Shown piece after piece: positions 26,941 through 38,862 of a DNA stretch of 64,000 bases. Within the stretch, counting starts at the first letter, position 1; the number at the start of each line of letters is the position of its first letter. A program made the position numbers and the translations under genes. The notes beneath the pieces were generated by a model. That model did no database searches. It worked only from the letters and a program-made list of their open reading frames with translations, and was not told the DNA's origin. The stretch covers positions 62,001 to 126,000 of the forward strand of contig CAVSUB010000006.1 of NCBI GenBank assembly GCA_963730995.1, read 5' to 3'. This stretch comes from CAVSUB01 sp963730995. Lineage in GTDB: Bacteria > Acidobacteriota > Vicinamibacteria > Vicinamibacterales > 2-12-FULL-66-21.

Positions 26941-27711
26941 CTACTCACGCCCAGGCGGGGTCTGAAGACCCCGCCCTACTTCAGGACGTCTCGTCGAGCG
27001 TTTCGGATCCGACTCCGAAAGCAGCGCTTCGAAGAATCTCAGGCCGCGTGGCGAGAAGTGTACGGCACGGCCGTCCGGAGCGCGCGTAGCCCAGCGCTCT
27101 TTGTAGATGTGCCGGAGCAGTTCAGCGCCCAGGGCACCCGCGAGGTGAGGACGCCGCTCGCTCCAGTCGAGGCAGGCGCGGCACAGCGGTCGTCGCGTGC
27201 TCGGGAGCGATGCGACGTCAATCCCGAGACGGCTGAAGAATCGGCGGCCGGGATCCGTGAGCACGAGACCACGGTCCGTTGAGTCTTCGTGCCCGTTCGC
27301 TCCGACGACGAGCAGGGCGCGCGCCTGGAGGCCAGCGAGGAAACGCACGGCCAGACTGCCCGCGAGATGGTCGTAGCAGACGCGTGCTGTTCGAAGCTCG
27401 ACGTCGCGCGGACCGGTCTGCACGCGCTTCCGGCTGCCGGCAGCGATTCCCATCAGCTTCTCGAGCAGTTCTGCGATCTCCGGCCCGGCGAGCCGGAAAT
27501 AGCGATGCCGGCCCTGGCGTTGCATCGACAGGAATCCGGCATCCTGCAGCTTGCCCAGGTGGCTGCTGGCAGTGGAAGGCAGAATGCCGGCCTCGAGCGA
27601 GAGCTCGGTCGCGGTCAGCGAGGCTCCCGACGTGAGGGCCGTCAGCATGCGGGCGCGCGCCGGATCGCCGACGAGCGCGGCGATCCCTGAGATGTCGGGC
27701 ATGTCGACCAT
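26941..27711 (-). CDS. ArsR-like winged-helix transcriptional regulator
   Basis: About 256 residues from the ATG at 27711; a start at 27702 is also possible. The N-terminus is an ArsR-type DNA-binding domain (LVGDPARARMLTALTSG, ELSLEAGILPSTASSHLGKLQDAGFL, RQGRHRYFRLAGPEIAEL). The C-terminal half contains a conserved CRACLDWSERRPHLAGALG stretch that occurs in larger ArsR-like regulators and may bind a metal or ligand. It is divergent from the P450 gene with only 34 bp between starts, so it probably controls that gene. The last codons run through a palindromic repeat (26954-26975), giving a tail that is not family-like. Confidence 0.82.
   Translation of the reverse strand: MVDMPDISGIAALVGDPARARMLTALTSGASLTATELSLEAGILPSTASSHLGKLQDAGFLSMQRQGRHRYFRLAGPEIAELLEKLMGIAAGSRKRVQTGPRDVELRTARVCYDHLAGSLAVRFLAGLQARALLVVGANGHEDSTDRGLVLTDPGRRFFSRLGIDVASLPSTRRPLCRACLDWSERRPHLAGALGAELLRHIYKERWATRAPDGRAVHFSPRGLRFFEALLSESDPKRSTRRPEVGRGLQTPPGRE
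26954..26975. repeat. GC-rich palindrome inside the 3' end of a regulator gene
   Basis: Perfect 10-bp arms GGCGGGGTCT / AGACCCCGCC around GA, followed by CTAC. The core is shared with the palindrome at 40178-40207. It supplies the final codons and lies just before the stop of the ArsR-like gene. Confidence 0.75.
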
Positions 27712-27745
27712 AGTTCGATCGTAACCGAAGCGTGGTCGTCTGGCC

Positions 27746-28952
27746 ATGGATACGCTGACGGTCATGCCTGTGGCACCGCTCGACCCCATCTCCGCCGTGA
27801 CGGCTCCCGATCCGTACGAGTTCTATTCGGAGCTCGTCGCGGAGCGGCCGCTGTATTTCGACGATCGGTTGCATCTCTGGGTCGCGTCGAGCGCGGAAAC
27901 GGTCGCGGCCGTTCTCGCCAACCCGCGCTGCCGCGTGCGTCCGGTGTCTGAACCGGTTCCCAGGCCGCTCCTGGGATCGGTCGCCGGAGACGTGTTCGGC
28001 TCGCTCGTCCGGATGAGCGACGGCGATCGCCATCGTGCTCTCAAGAACGCCGTCGAGCGTGCGTTCGAGAGTCTTCCCCTTCCAACCGTGGAGCGCGCTG
28101 CCCGTAGGCAAGTCCGGACGTTTGCCGCGCCGGACTGGGCGCCTGCGGACGGAAGCGCTGTGACTCGATTTGCGTTCCGCTTCCCAATCCTGGTGATCGC
28201 CGCTCTGCTTGGTGTCTCCGAAGGCTCTTCTTGCGACATTGCAGACGCGACGCAGGAGTTCGCGGCGGGCCTCGCGCCGGACTCCGACACCCGACATCGG
28301 GCCACCGGTTCCGCAGCCGCAGAGCGTCTTCGAGCTCTCATGGCGCGGCACGTGTCTACACCCAGCACGGACGCGGACGTGAACCTGCTCGGGGCGTTTC
28401 GCCGCGCGGCCCATGCCGAGTCGATAGACGAGCACCACATCGTCGCCAACGCGCTCGGGTTTCTCTTTCAGACCTGCGATGCCACGGCCGGTCTGATCGG
28501 CAACTCGCTCGTGTCCCTTGGACGGCGGCCGGACGTGCTCGAGCGCGTCACGCGCGAGCCGCAGGACCTTCGCGCCGACTATCGAGGAGGTGGCTCGCTT
28601 CGACTCACCCGTGCAGAATACGCGGCGCTTCGTCGAGACGGCCGGCCTCGTCGGCGGAGAAGTCATGCAGGCGGGCGATGCCGTGCTCGTTCTTCTCGCG
28701 GCGGCGAATCGCGATCCCGCCGCAAACTCCGATCCGGATCGCTTCGACCTTCAGCGGCCGGATCACCGCCTGTTCACGTTCGGCCTCGGCGCACATGCGT
28801 GTCCGGGCAGGGTGGTGGCAGTCGCCATTGCCGCCGCCGGTGTACGGCATCTCCTGGAAGAGGGTGTGGATCCTCGGCCGCTGGCCGCCGCGTTCAGCTA
28901 TCGACCGTCGGTGAATCTGAGGCTGCCGATCTTCTCTTCCGTCCCCTATTGA
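27746..28952 (+). pseudogene. Cytochrome P450, split by a frameshift
   Basis: About 400 residues when joined, the usual bacterial P450 length. The first frame covers the N-terminus through the I-helix (NALGFLFQTCDATAGLIGN). Near 28560-28585 the frame shifts by +1. The K-helix ExxR (IEEVARFDSPVQNTRR), the NRDPAANSDPDRF region and the heme loop FTFGLGAHACPGRVVA (Cys ligand) are all in the second frame, ending with TGA at 28950-28952. A P450 uses O2 and a redox partner to oxidise an organic substrate; the substrate is unknown and no ferredoxin gene is adjacent. It is divergent from the ArsR-like regulator. An assembly indel is possible. Confidence 0.85.
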
Positions 28953-28977
28953 CATTCGATAGGAAACTCAACATGCT
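28949..28977 (+). promoter_or_regulatory. Possible promoter of the padR-ADOP operon
   Basis: TTGACA (28949-28954) and CATGCT (28972-28977) are 17 bases apart, 35 bases before the PadR start. The -35 is perfect and the -10 is weak. The -35 overlaps the P450 stop codon. Confidence 0.4.
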
Positions 28978-29012
28978 GGGCACTCATATCGAACGACTAT
29001 AGGGAGCAGCTG

Positions 29013-29342
29013 ATGTCATCCTCTCGAACCACGCTCCTCCAGGGCACGCTGGACCTTCTGATCCTGAAGGCGCTCACGACCGGCGAGCAGCACGGCCTCG
29101 GCGTCTCCCGCCGGATCGAGCAGATCACGGGCGGCACGTTCGTGGTTCAGCCCGGCTCGCTCTTTCCCGCGCTGCATCGCCTCGAGGAAGCGGGGTGGCT
29201 CGCATCGACCTGGCAGCCGTCCGAGAACAACAGGCGGGCGAAGTACTACACGGTTACGCGCGCCGGGCGCCGACAGCTCGGAGAAGAAACCGCGCAGTGG
29301 AACCGCATCGCCATCGCGATTGCTCGCGCGCTCGAGGCCTGA
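29013..29342 (+). CDS. PadR-family transcriptional regulator
   Basis: 109 residues. The winged-helix PadR fold is clear: LLQGTLDLLILKALTTGEQHGLGVSRRI, then VVQPGSLFPALHRLEEAGWLAS and KYYTVTRAGRRQL. GGGAG is about 9 bases before the ATG. In Acidobacteriota this type of PadR gene stands directly before ADOP permeases, as here (59 bp to the start at 29401), and probably represses the pair. Confidence 0.92.
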   Translation: MSSSRTTLLQGTLDLLILKALTTGEQHGLGVSRRIEQITGGTFVVQPGSLFPALHRLEEAGWLASTWQPSENNRRAKYYTVTRAGRRQLGEETAQWNRIAIAIARALEA

Positions 29343-29400
29343 GCCTGCAGAATTCCGACCCGATCTGCGTGTCGGGCCGCGACGAACATCGGAGCGAGTC

Positions 29401-32136
29401 ATGCCGTTGAAATCCCGCATCGCCAGCCTCTGGCGAAATGTCGTGCACCGGGACCGTGTCGACCGCGACCTCGACGACGAGGTCAGGACCGTCTACTCGC
29501 TGCTCGTGCAGGAGAAGATGAAGCGCGGTCTGGATCAGGCGGAAGCGCGTCGCGCCGCGACGCTGGAGCTCGGCCGGATCGAGTCGGTCGAGGAGCACGT
29601 GCGCTCGGTGCGGACGGGCGCATTTCTCGATGTGCTGATGCAGGACGTGCGTTATGGCGCGCGATCGTTGCGACGCACGCCCGGATTCACCCTTGCCGCG
29701 ATCGCGACGCTCGCTCTCGGCATCGGCGCCAACACCACGATCTTCACGCTGCTCGACGCGGTGCTCTTCAAGCCGTTGCCGGTGCCGGCGGCGCGGGATC
29801 TGGTGGCGCTGTACGAGAACGCTCCCGACGGCGTCCCCGATGCGACCGGAGGAACAGGCCGCTTCCTCCGCTTTTCGTACCCGAGGTACGAACGGCTCCA
29901 ACGGGCACTCGGATCGCACGGTTCGCTGGCAGCGATGACTCGCAGCGCCAGGTTCGTGATTCGACTGCCCAATGCCGTTCGAGCGACCGCCGTACGCGGC
30001 CAGCTCGTCTCCGGCAACTACTTCGATACCCTCTCGGTGGCGGCGGCGAGGGGACGGATCATCGAAGCGCGTGACGTTCGCGTGGGTCAGCTCGACGCCG
30101 TCGCCGTCATCAGCGACGGGTTCTGGAAGCGGTCGTTCGGCAGCTCGGACGCCGCGATCGGCCAGACCATCACAGTCAACAACCTGCCGGTCACGGTCAT
30201 CGGCGTCGGACCGCCGGGATTCGTCGGCATCTGGACCGATTCCGAGTCCGACGTCTGGATGCCGCTCACTCTGCAGTCAGCGGTGCGGTACGAGAACAAT
30301 TCCAGCTCCTACAACAGCGGCGATCGCAGTCAGCCGTGGATTCCGCAGGACCTCATCGCCTGGCTGAATCTGATCGCGCGGGTGCCGGCAGCGGAAGCGC
30401 CGCGCGTCAGCTCGCTTCTGGAGGCCGCGAACCGGCAGGCGCTGATTGAGTTCGCCGACACGTTCGCGGACGCCACGAATCGCCGCAACATGCTGGCCCA
30501 TTCCCTTGCGCTCGAGCCTTTCGCCCGCGGCTTTTCCGGGCTGCGGGCACAGTACTCCGACGCGCTTCTTGCGCTTGCCGCGATGGTCGCCGTCGTGTTG
30601 CTCGTCACCTGCGCGAATATCGCCAACCTCATGCTCGCCCGCGCGGCCGGCCGCGCGAGGGACGTCGGGATACGCCTCTCGCTCGGCGCAACTACCAGCC
30701 GTCTGATTCGGCAATGCCTCACCGAGAGCCTGATGCTCGCCGCCGCTGGCGGAACCGCGGGGCTGGTGGCAGGCCGATGGGCGAGCGGATTCCTGGCGCA
30801 CCAGGTCCTTGGGACGTCCCGTGTGCTCCCGCCGGTGTTCTCGCCGGACGGGCGCCTGATGGTTTTCGCCGCCGCGCTCTCGGTGATTACGGCGATCCTG
30901 TTCGGTCTCGCGCCTGCCATTCGGGCCACGCACATCGGCCGCGGCGCCTCGCTCGGGACGAATCAGCGCACCGCTGTCGGCCTCTCGACGATGCGAGGCA
31001 TGCGGCCGCTCGTGGCGGCGCAACTCGCGCTGTCGGTGGTCGTCGTGTTCGCAGCCGTGCTCCTGGGCCGGACTCTCGTCAACTTCACACGCGTCGATCC
31101 AGGGTTCGACGTCGATCGCCTAGTGGGTGTCTCGTTCTCGCCGGCAGCCAGCGGATACCCGCCGACGAGTTTTCCCGCGCTGGGCGAACGTCTGGTGGCA
31201 GCCATGCGGGAACTTCCGGGCGTCACCTCCGCCGTCGTCTCGGTCTGCGGCCTCGTCGACGGCTGCTTCTATTCGAGCGGCTTCAACATCGAGGGCGCCC
31301 CATCCGGCGCCTCGGTTCAAGACAACTGGGTGGGCGCCGGCTATTTCGCGACCGTCGGCATGCCCCTGGTCAGCGGCCGCGGAATCGAACCGCGTGATGT
31401 GGTTGGCAGCCCCCACGTTGCCGTGATCACCGAGTCTGTCGCCCGGCGTTTCTTCGCCGGACGGGACCCTCTCGGCAAGCGGCTCGGCTTCAACAACCTC
31501 GACACAGAAATCGTCGGCGTCGTTCGCGATGCGCGCGCCAAATCGCTCCGCGATCCGCCGCCGCCGATGATCTACTTTCCGCTGGACGAGTCGCGCATGC
31601 CGGGCAGTCTGGACGTGCGAATCACCGGCAGTGCCGAACAGGCCGTCAGTGTCGTTCGCGAGGCGCTCCGCCGGACGGAGCCGCGGTTACTCGTAGATTC
31701 CGTGTCGACGATGCGCTCGCGGCTGGCACGCGACGTGGGCAGGGAACGTCTCGTAGCGTACCTGGCGTCGGGATTCGCGCTCCTGGCCCTGTTCCTGGCC
31801 GCACTCGGGCTCTATGGTGTCCTGTCGTACGCCGTCGCGCGACGAACGCAGGAGATCGGCGTCCGGATGGCGCTCGGCGCGCGGGCCGTGGAAGTGGCGG
31901 GCCTCGTGCTCAAGGATGCGCTGCAGGTCGTGGCCCTGGGCCTCGTCGTCGGCGTCGGGACCGCCTTCTGGGCGACGCGCATGCTGCGCAGCCTCTTGTT
32001 CGACGTCAGCGCCTCTGATCCCTCGACCACAGCATTCGTTCTGGCCGCGCTCGTTGTCGTCACGCTTGCTGCCGCCTACCTGCCCGCGAGACGCGCCGCG
32101 CACGTGGATCCCATTGCGGCGCTCAGGAGTGAATAA
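29401..32136 (+). CDS. ADOP-type FtsX/MacB permease
   Basis: 911 residues from the ATG at 29401 (GGAG upstream). The first 80 residues are the cytoplasmic prefix domain of ADOP proteins (DRDLDDEVRTVYSLLVQEK, ARRAATLELG). Then come two MacB-type halves, each a periplasmic core plus FtsX membrane domain: DVRYGARSLRRTPGFTLAAIATLALGIGANT, LLVTCANIANLMLARAAGR, LFGLAPAIRATH, and the second-half YGVLSYAVARRTQEIGVRMALGA with LPARRAAHVDPIAALRSE at the end. No ATPase gene is adjacent, the 'orphan' feature that gave the family its name. It probably acts in export or envelope stress. It is co-transcribed with the PadR gene. Confidence 0.93.
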   Translation: MPLKSRIASLWRNVVHRDRVDRDLDDEVRTVYSLLVQEKMKRGLDQAEARRAATLELGRIESVEEHVRSVRTGAFLDVLMQDVRYGARSLRRTPGFTLAAIATLALGIGANTTIFTLLDAVLFKPLPVPAARDLVALYENAPDGVPDATGGTGRFLRFSYPRYERLQRALGSHGSLAAMTRSARFVIRLPNAVRATAVRGQLVSGNYFDTLSVAAARGRIIEARDVRVGQLDAVAVISDGFWKRSFGSSDAAIGQTITVNNLPVTVIGVGPPGFVGIWTDSESDVWMPLTLQSAVRYENNSSSYNSGDRSQPWIPQDLIAWLNLIARVPAAEAPRVSSLLEAANRQALIEFADTFADATNRRNMLAHSLALEPFARGFSGLRAQYSDALLALAAMVAVVLLVTCANIANLMLARAAGRARDVGIRLSLGATTSRLIRQCLTESLMLAAAGGTAGLVAGRWASGFLAHQVLGTSRVLPPVFSPDGRLMVFAAALSVITAILFGLAPAIRATHIGRGASLGTNQRTAVGLSTMRGMRPLVAAQLALSVVVVFAAVLLGRTLVNFTRVDPGFDVDRLVGVSFSPAASGYPPTSFPALGERLVAAMRELPGVTSAVVSVCGLVDGCFYSSGFNIEGAPSGASVQDNWVGAGYFATVGMPLVSGRGIEPRDVVGSPHVAVITESVARRFFAGRDPLGKRLGFNNLDTEIVGVVRDARAKSLRDPPPPMIYFPLDESRMPGSLDVRITGSAEQAVSVVREALRRTEPRLLVDSVSTMRSRLARDVGRERLVAYLASGFALLALFLAALGLYGVLSYAVARRTQEIGVRMALGARAVEVAGLVLKDALQVVALGLVVGVGTAFWATRMLRSLLFDVSASDPSTTAFVLAALVVVTLAAAYLPARRAAHVDPIAALRSE

Positions 32137-32244
32137 GAAGCTCTCAGCTCTCAGCTCTCAGCTATCAGCCGTCAGCTCTCAGCTAGACTTTGTCAGAAGG
32201 CGCGAGCTGAAAGCTGAGAGCTGAGAGCTGAGAGCTGAGAGCTA
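32137..32244. repeat. Inverted pair of heptad arrays (AGCTCTC / GAGAGCT)
   Basis: The whole gap between two convergent stop codons is made of heptad repeats. The left half is AGCTCTC units (32139-32184); the right half is the reverse complement, GAGAGCT units (32204-32243), with about 20 bases between. The transcript can fold into a long hairpin from either strand, so it may terminate both genes. The same unit occurs at 24196 and 57661. Confidence 0.85.
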
Positions 32245-34980
<2,736 letters not shown>

Positions 34981-35332
34981 GATGGAATTCTACGCGAAGC
35001 AGGCGTGGCAGCTCATTCGTGAAGCCTGAAGACCCGAACAGGAGGAGGGGAGGAAGGAGGATCTTTCTGTCCCTCTATCAACGTAAGGGGCTGCTCGCGC
35101 CGCGCGTAGCGCGGCGGAATGAGCGGACGGGCACGAAATCGCGAGCGCAGGCACCGTCGACACGCGTTCGCGATTCGTGCCCGCCCGCTCATTCCAGCGC
35201 CCGCTTTCAGCAGGCGCGCGAGCAGCTCACCGACGCAGTGAAGGACAGGCAAGCTTTTCTCCGTCCTCCCTTCCTCCACTCCTCCTGTGAAGGTTTTCGT
35301 GACAAGCGAACACCGGCACGAAGGACCACTCT
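34981..35332. other. Intergenic region filled by an inverted repeat
   Basis: About 350 bases between the kinase start and the end of the second ADOP gene. Apart from the inverted repeat at 35038-35288 nothing was recognised; frames open across it match no family that I know. Confidence 0.6.
35038..35288. repeat. Long imperfect inverted repeat (MITE-like)
   Basis: The outer ends are ACAGGAGGAG (from 35038) and its complement CTCCTCCTGT (to 35288). The inner arms, AATGAGCGG... (35118-35147) and ...CCGCTCATT (35165-35193), match with two mismatches and one gap around a 17-base loop. Between them, CTGCTCGCGC-type blocks (from about 35091 and to about 35228) also pair. The arms are therefore about 110-125 bases and would form a large hairpin. 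No transposase or target-site duplication was seen. Confidence 0.75.
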
Positions 35333-37852
35333 TCACTCCGCTCGAAGCGCCACCATCGGATCGACGCGCGACGCCCGCCGCGCGGGCAGGTACGCGGCAA
35401 GAGTCGCTACGACGAAAAGGCTGCACGCTGCCGCCGCGATCGTCAGCGGATCCGTCGCCGCCAGGCCGAACAGCAGTCCCGCGATCTGACTCGACGCGAC
35501 ACGAGCCGCGCCGAGTGCGGCAGGCACGCCGACAACGATCCCTATGGCCACCAGGAGCCAGGCTTCGCGGACGACCAGCCACACGACGTCGACGCGACGC
35601 GCGCCGAGCGCCATGCGAACACCCATCTCGCCCATCCTCTGGACCATGGCAAACGCGAGCAGTCCGTAGAGTCCCACGCACGCCAGGAGCAACGCGAGGC
35701 CGCCGAAGAGGCTCGACAGCAGCGCGATGAGGCGCTGCTGCACGAGGGCGGCGCCCATTTCCTCGTCAAGGGTGTGAACGTCGAACATCGGCATGGAGGG
35801 ATCGATGGCCGCTACCTGCTCGCGGATCCGCTGAACGACCTCGCCAGGCGTCCCGGTCGTCCGCACGTGCAGCACCATCTGTCCTCGCCCGGTGCTCGTT
35901 TGCAGGAAGGTCATGTAGATCAGCGGTCGTACTTCGCCTCGTGGATTGCTATATCGCGAATCCTGCACTACGCCGACGATCGTGAATGGCTCCGATGGCG
36001 CCGAGCCGCCTTCCGCCGCACCAAGCAGCCGCGCACGGCGCCCCGTGTAGCACGGCTTGCCGAGCGGATCTTCACCGGGGAACACCTGACGCGCGAATGA
36101 CTCGTTGACGATGCAGACCGCCGGAGCACGTTCGGTCAAGTCTCCCGTGCCGAAGTCGCGTCCCTTCAGAATCGGGATTCCAATCGCCGCGAAGTAATTC
36201 GGATACACCATCAGGAGCGGCACGCGGACGTTTTCGCCAGACGCCATTCGCACCCCCGCACCGGCGGTCGATGTCGGCGCCGTCGGCGTGCCGTTCGCCA
36301 TACTCGCGAGGCGGACGTTCGGGATCTCCTGCGCTCGCTGGATCAGCTCGCGATACGTTCGATCGAGCCGTTCCGTCGTCCCTGGAATGTTGCGCTGGTC
36401 GCTGCCTCGCGGCTCGACTCGGAGGATCAACACGCTCTGGCGGAAGGCATCGGTTGCGTTGCCGTTCAGATTCTGGAGGCTGCGCACGAACAGTCCGGCA
36501 CCCACGAGCAGGAGCAGAGACAGCGCAAGCTGCGCGATCGACAGGATGCGTCCGGGGCGCAGGCCGCGAGTCAACGAGCTTCGAACGTTCTTCAGCGCCG
36601 GCGTCAGGTCGATTCGCGTGGCGCGCCACGCCGGCGCGAGCCCGAACAGTATTCCCGTTGCGATCGACACCGCCGCGGTGAACATCAGGATGCGCGGATT
36701 CGGCGTGAGATCCAGAGCGACGGCGGTTCGACCCGACGACATGAACGCCACGAGCATCTGCGTCGTCCAGCGCGCCACGACCAGACCGCAGAGGCCTCCG
36801 AGCGCCGCCAGCACGACGCTTTCCACCAGGAGCTGGCGCATGAGCCGTGAACGTCCGGCGCCGAGAGCGAGCCGCATCGCGAATTCGGGCCGGCGCGCGG
36901 CCGCGCGGGCGAGGAGAAGGTTGGCGGTGTTGGCGCAGGCCGTCAGGAGGACGACCCCGACCATGGCGAGGAGCACGAACAAGGGCCGGGAGAATTGGAG
37001 ACGGAGGTCCGATAGCGAAGTTGCCGGAGAGAGCACCAGTCTCGCGGGCGGCGGTCCGGGTTCGCCGGCTGTCTTCGGAGCGCTGCGGCGAGGGTCCTGC
37101 CCGGACTGCAGCGCGGCGTCCATAGCCGCAGCCGCCTGATCCGGCGTGAATCCGGGCTTCGTGCGGGCGATGACCTTGACCCAGGTCCTGTTGACGATCG
37201 GGTTCTCCAGGAGGTTCTCGAACGCCGGCATGACGGTGGGCTGCATCATGAGCGGCACGAAGATGTCCGGCGCCGTCCCGACCTCGACGCCGAAGAACTC
37301 CGGCGGCGTCACCGCGACGATCGTGAAAGGCGTGTCCGAGAGACGGATCGTCCGTCCGAGCACGCCCGGATCCCGCGCGAACCGGCGCTCCCAGTAGCCA
37401 TGACTCAGCATCACGACTGGATGCCCGTTCGGCACCCGATCGTCCTCCGGACCAATCGCGCGGCCGATGACGGGGTTCACGCCGAGAAGGGAGAAGTAGT
37501 CGCCCGAAACGAGTTGACCCTGGACGCTCGCCTCAGGACGGCCGTCGACGCTCACGTTGACCGGGGCGGTCGCGTATCCGGCCGAACGCGCCATCGTGCT
37601 GGCATCGTGGAGGATCTTGTAGTCGTCGTAGTTGAACCCGCCCCCGATGTCGGTGCCCTGTTGAAGCGCGGCAACCAGAAGATGCTCGGGATCCTGCACG
37701 GGCAGCATCCGCCACATCACGGCATCCATCAGCGTGAAGATGGCGGTGTTGGCGCCGATTCCCAGACCGAGCGAGAGCACGACCGCCGCGGTGAAGCCGG
37801 GACTCCTTCCCAGCAGGCGAAGCGCATACGCAAAATCGGTCAGCATCCCCAT
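35333..37852 (-). CDS. ADOP-type FtsX/MacB permease without prefix domain
   Basis: About 839 residues; starts at 37852 (GGGTGGGGGTG upstream) and 37846 are both possible. It begins directly with the first FtsX segment (DFAYALRLLGRSPGFTAAVVLSLGLGIGANTA) and lacks the cytoplasmic prefix domain of the protein at 29401. Other marks are LLTACANTANLLLARAAAR, ILFGLAPAWRATR, YGLLAFAMVQRMGEMGVRMALGARR and the end LPARRASRVDPMVALRAE. There is no PadR or ATPase gene beside it. The role is unknown, as for most ADOP proteins; export of an envelope or antimicrobial compound is the general guess for the MacB fold. Confidence 0.92.
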   Translation of the reverse strand: MGMLTDFAYALRLLGRSPGFTAAVVLSLGLGIGANTAIFTLMDAVMWRMLPVQDPEHLLVAALQQGTDIGGGFNYDDYKILHDASTMARSAGYATAPVNVSVDGRPEASVQGQLVSGDYFSLLGVNPVIGRAIGPEDDRVPNGHPVVMLSHGYWERRFARDPGVLGRTIRLSDTPFTIVAVTPPEFFGVEVGTAPDIFVPLMMQPTVMPAFENLLENPIVNRTWVKVIARTKPGFTPDQAAAAMDAALQSGQDPRRSAPKTAGEPGPPPARLVLSPATSLSDLRLQFSRPLFVLLAMVGVVLLTACANTANLLLARAAARRPEFAMRLALGAGRSRLMRQLLVESVVLAALGGLCGLVVARWTTQMLVAFMSSGRTAVALDLTPNPRILMFTAAVSIATGILFGLAPAWRATRIDLTPALKNVRSSLTRGLRPGRILSIAQLALSLLLLVGAGLFVRSLQNLNGNATDAFRQSVLILRVEPRGSDQRNIPGTTERLDRTYRELIQRAQEIPNVRLASMANGTPTAPTSTAGAGVRMASGENVRVPLLMVYPNYFAAIGIPILKGRDFGTGDLTERAPAVCIVNESFARQVFPGEDPLGKPCYTGRRARLLGAAEGGSAPSEPFTIVGVVQDSRYSNPRGEVRPLIYMTFLQTSTGRGQMVLHVRTTGTPGEVVQRIREQVAAIDPSMPMFDVHTLDEEMGAALVQQRLIALLSSLFGGLALLLACVGLYGLLAFAMVQRMGEMGVRMALGARRVDVVWLVVREAWLLVAIGIVVGVPAALGAARVASSQIAGLLFGLAATDPLTIAAAACSLFVVATLAAYLPARRASRVDPMVALRAE

Positions 37853-37981
37853 CACCCCCACCCGGTGTTAGACGGCCAGCTCCGGTCGATGGATGGGGGA
37901 AGCCGAAATTTCTGGAAAACGGGGCGCTGCGCTGGCCCCGGAGGTTGATTGTCGCGGGCATCGACATATACGATCACGCCC

Positions 37982-38371
37982 ATGGCTCAAGAGACCCCCA
38001 ACGTCGTCAGCGCGTCCGCCACTGGTCCAAAGCTTCCGGATGGTGTCATAGACATCGAGTCGCTCGAGGGAAGCGATCCAGTCCTCGGATGCCGCGTGTT
38101 CACCCACTACAACGGGCCGACCGATTATCTGACCGGCCTCTGCGCCGGCATGTGCGTGCTCGAACCGGGCTCGAGCCCTCATCCGCCTCATCAGCATCCG
38201 GAGGAAGAGTTCATGATCGTCGCGTCCGGTACGGGAGAAATCGAGTGTGCCGGCAAGACGACACAGGTGGGGCCAGGCGCGATGATGTACTGCGCCGGGA
38301 ACGTCGTTCACGGCATCACGAACACCGGGAAGCTTCCGATGACGTTCTACTGGTCCAAGTGGCTCGCGTAG
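37982..38371 (+). CDS. Small cupin-domain protein
   Basis: 129 residues from the ATG at 37982; no strong ribosome-binding site. It is a single cupin domain without a signal peptide: EPGSSPHPPHQHPEEEFMIVASGTGEI carries the first metal motif (H-x-H, E) and GNVVHGITNTG carries the second. It is likely cytoplasmic. The ligand is unknown. Confidence 0.82.
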   Translation: MAQETPNVVSASATGPKLPDGVIDIESLEGSDPVLGCRVFTHYNGPTDYLTGLCAGMCVLEPGSSPHPPHQHPEEEFMIVASGTGEIECAGKTTQVGPGAMMYCAGNVVHGITNTGKLPMTFYWSKWLA

Positions 38372-38428
38372 ACCCTTGATCGGCTCGCGTGATCTAGCCT
38401 CTTCTTTTCGACGCGTGCTACCGGGCCG

Positions 38429-38800
38429 TCACTCCCGTCCGATCACTTCGAACACGTACCCGTTCACCGGATCGCGGAAGAAGAACCGCTCGAACGGCGT
38501 CCCCCTGAGGGGCTCGATGAGCTCCGCGCCGCGCTGCACCAGCGCCTGTTTCAGCGATTCGAACTGCGCGGGCGGATGGATCAACGCGACGTGACGGCCG
38601 AACTCCCCTTCGAACGGCGAGACCTCGAACGCGTCAACGTAGGTGATGTGCAGCTGGTGGCCGCGTCCGAGGTTCAACCACACCGACTCGCAGGGCACGT
38701 TCTCCGGCACCGGATCGCGCGGGTACCCGAGTGTCTGCTCGAGAAACGACGCCGTCTTCTCTACCTCGCGCGTCGCCAACGTCAAGTGGGCAAAGCCCAT
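38429..38800 (-). CDS. VOC family protein
   Basis: 123 residues. VOC-type start MGFAHLTLATREVEKTASFLEQTLGY, central HVALIHPPAQFESLKQALVQRGAELIEPLRG, and C-terminal RFFFRDPVNGYVFEVIGRE, which has the metal-site glutamate at the usual place. It is a glyoxalase-like metal enzyme or binding protein. Convergent with the cupin gene at 37982. Confidence 0.83.
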   Translation of the reverse strand: MGFAHLTLATREVEKTASFLEQTLGYPRDPVPENVPCESVWLNLGRGHQLHITYVDAFEVSPFEGEFGRHVALIHPPAQFESLKQALVQRGAELIEPLRGTPFERFFFRDPVNGYVFEVIGRE

Positions 38801-38862
38801 GGGTGCTCAACCTCCACGGATGTGACGAGCAGGATTCCGACCGCAGAGTACCACGACGTGAT

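Noticed and set aside
32137..32244. Possible CRISPR array
   Set aside because: The units are 7 bases long without spacers and are arranged as an inverted pair; no cas genes are present.
35013..35681. Minus-strand frame rich in Arg and Ala across the inverted repeat
   Set aside because: It runs from ADOP-gene antisense-like sequence into the repeat arms and has no family-like features; the repeat structure explains it better.
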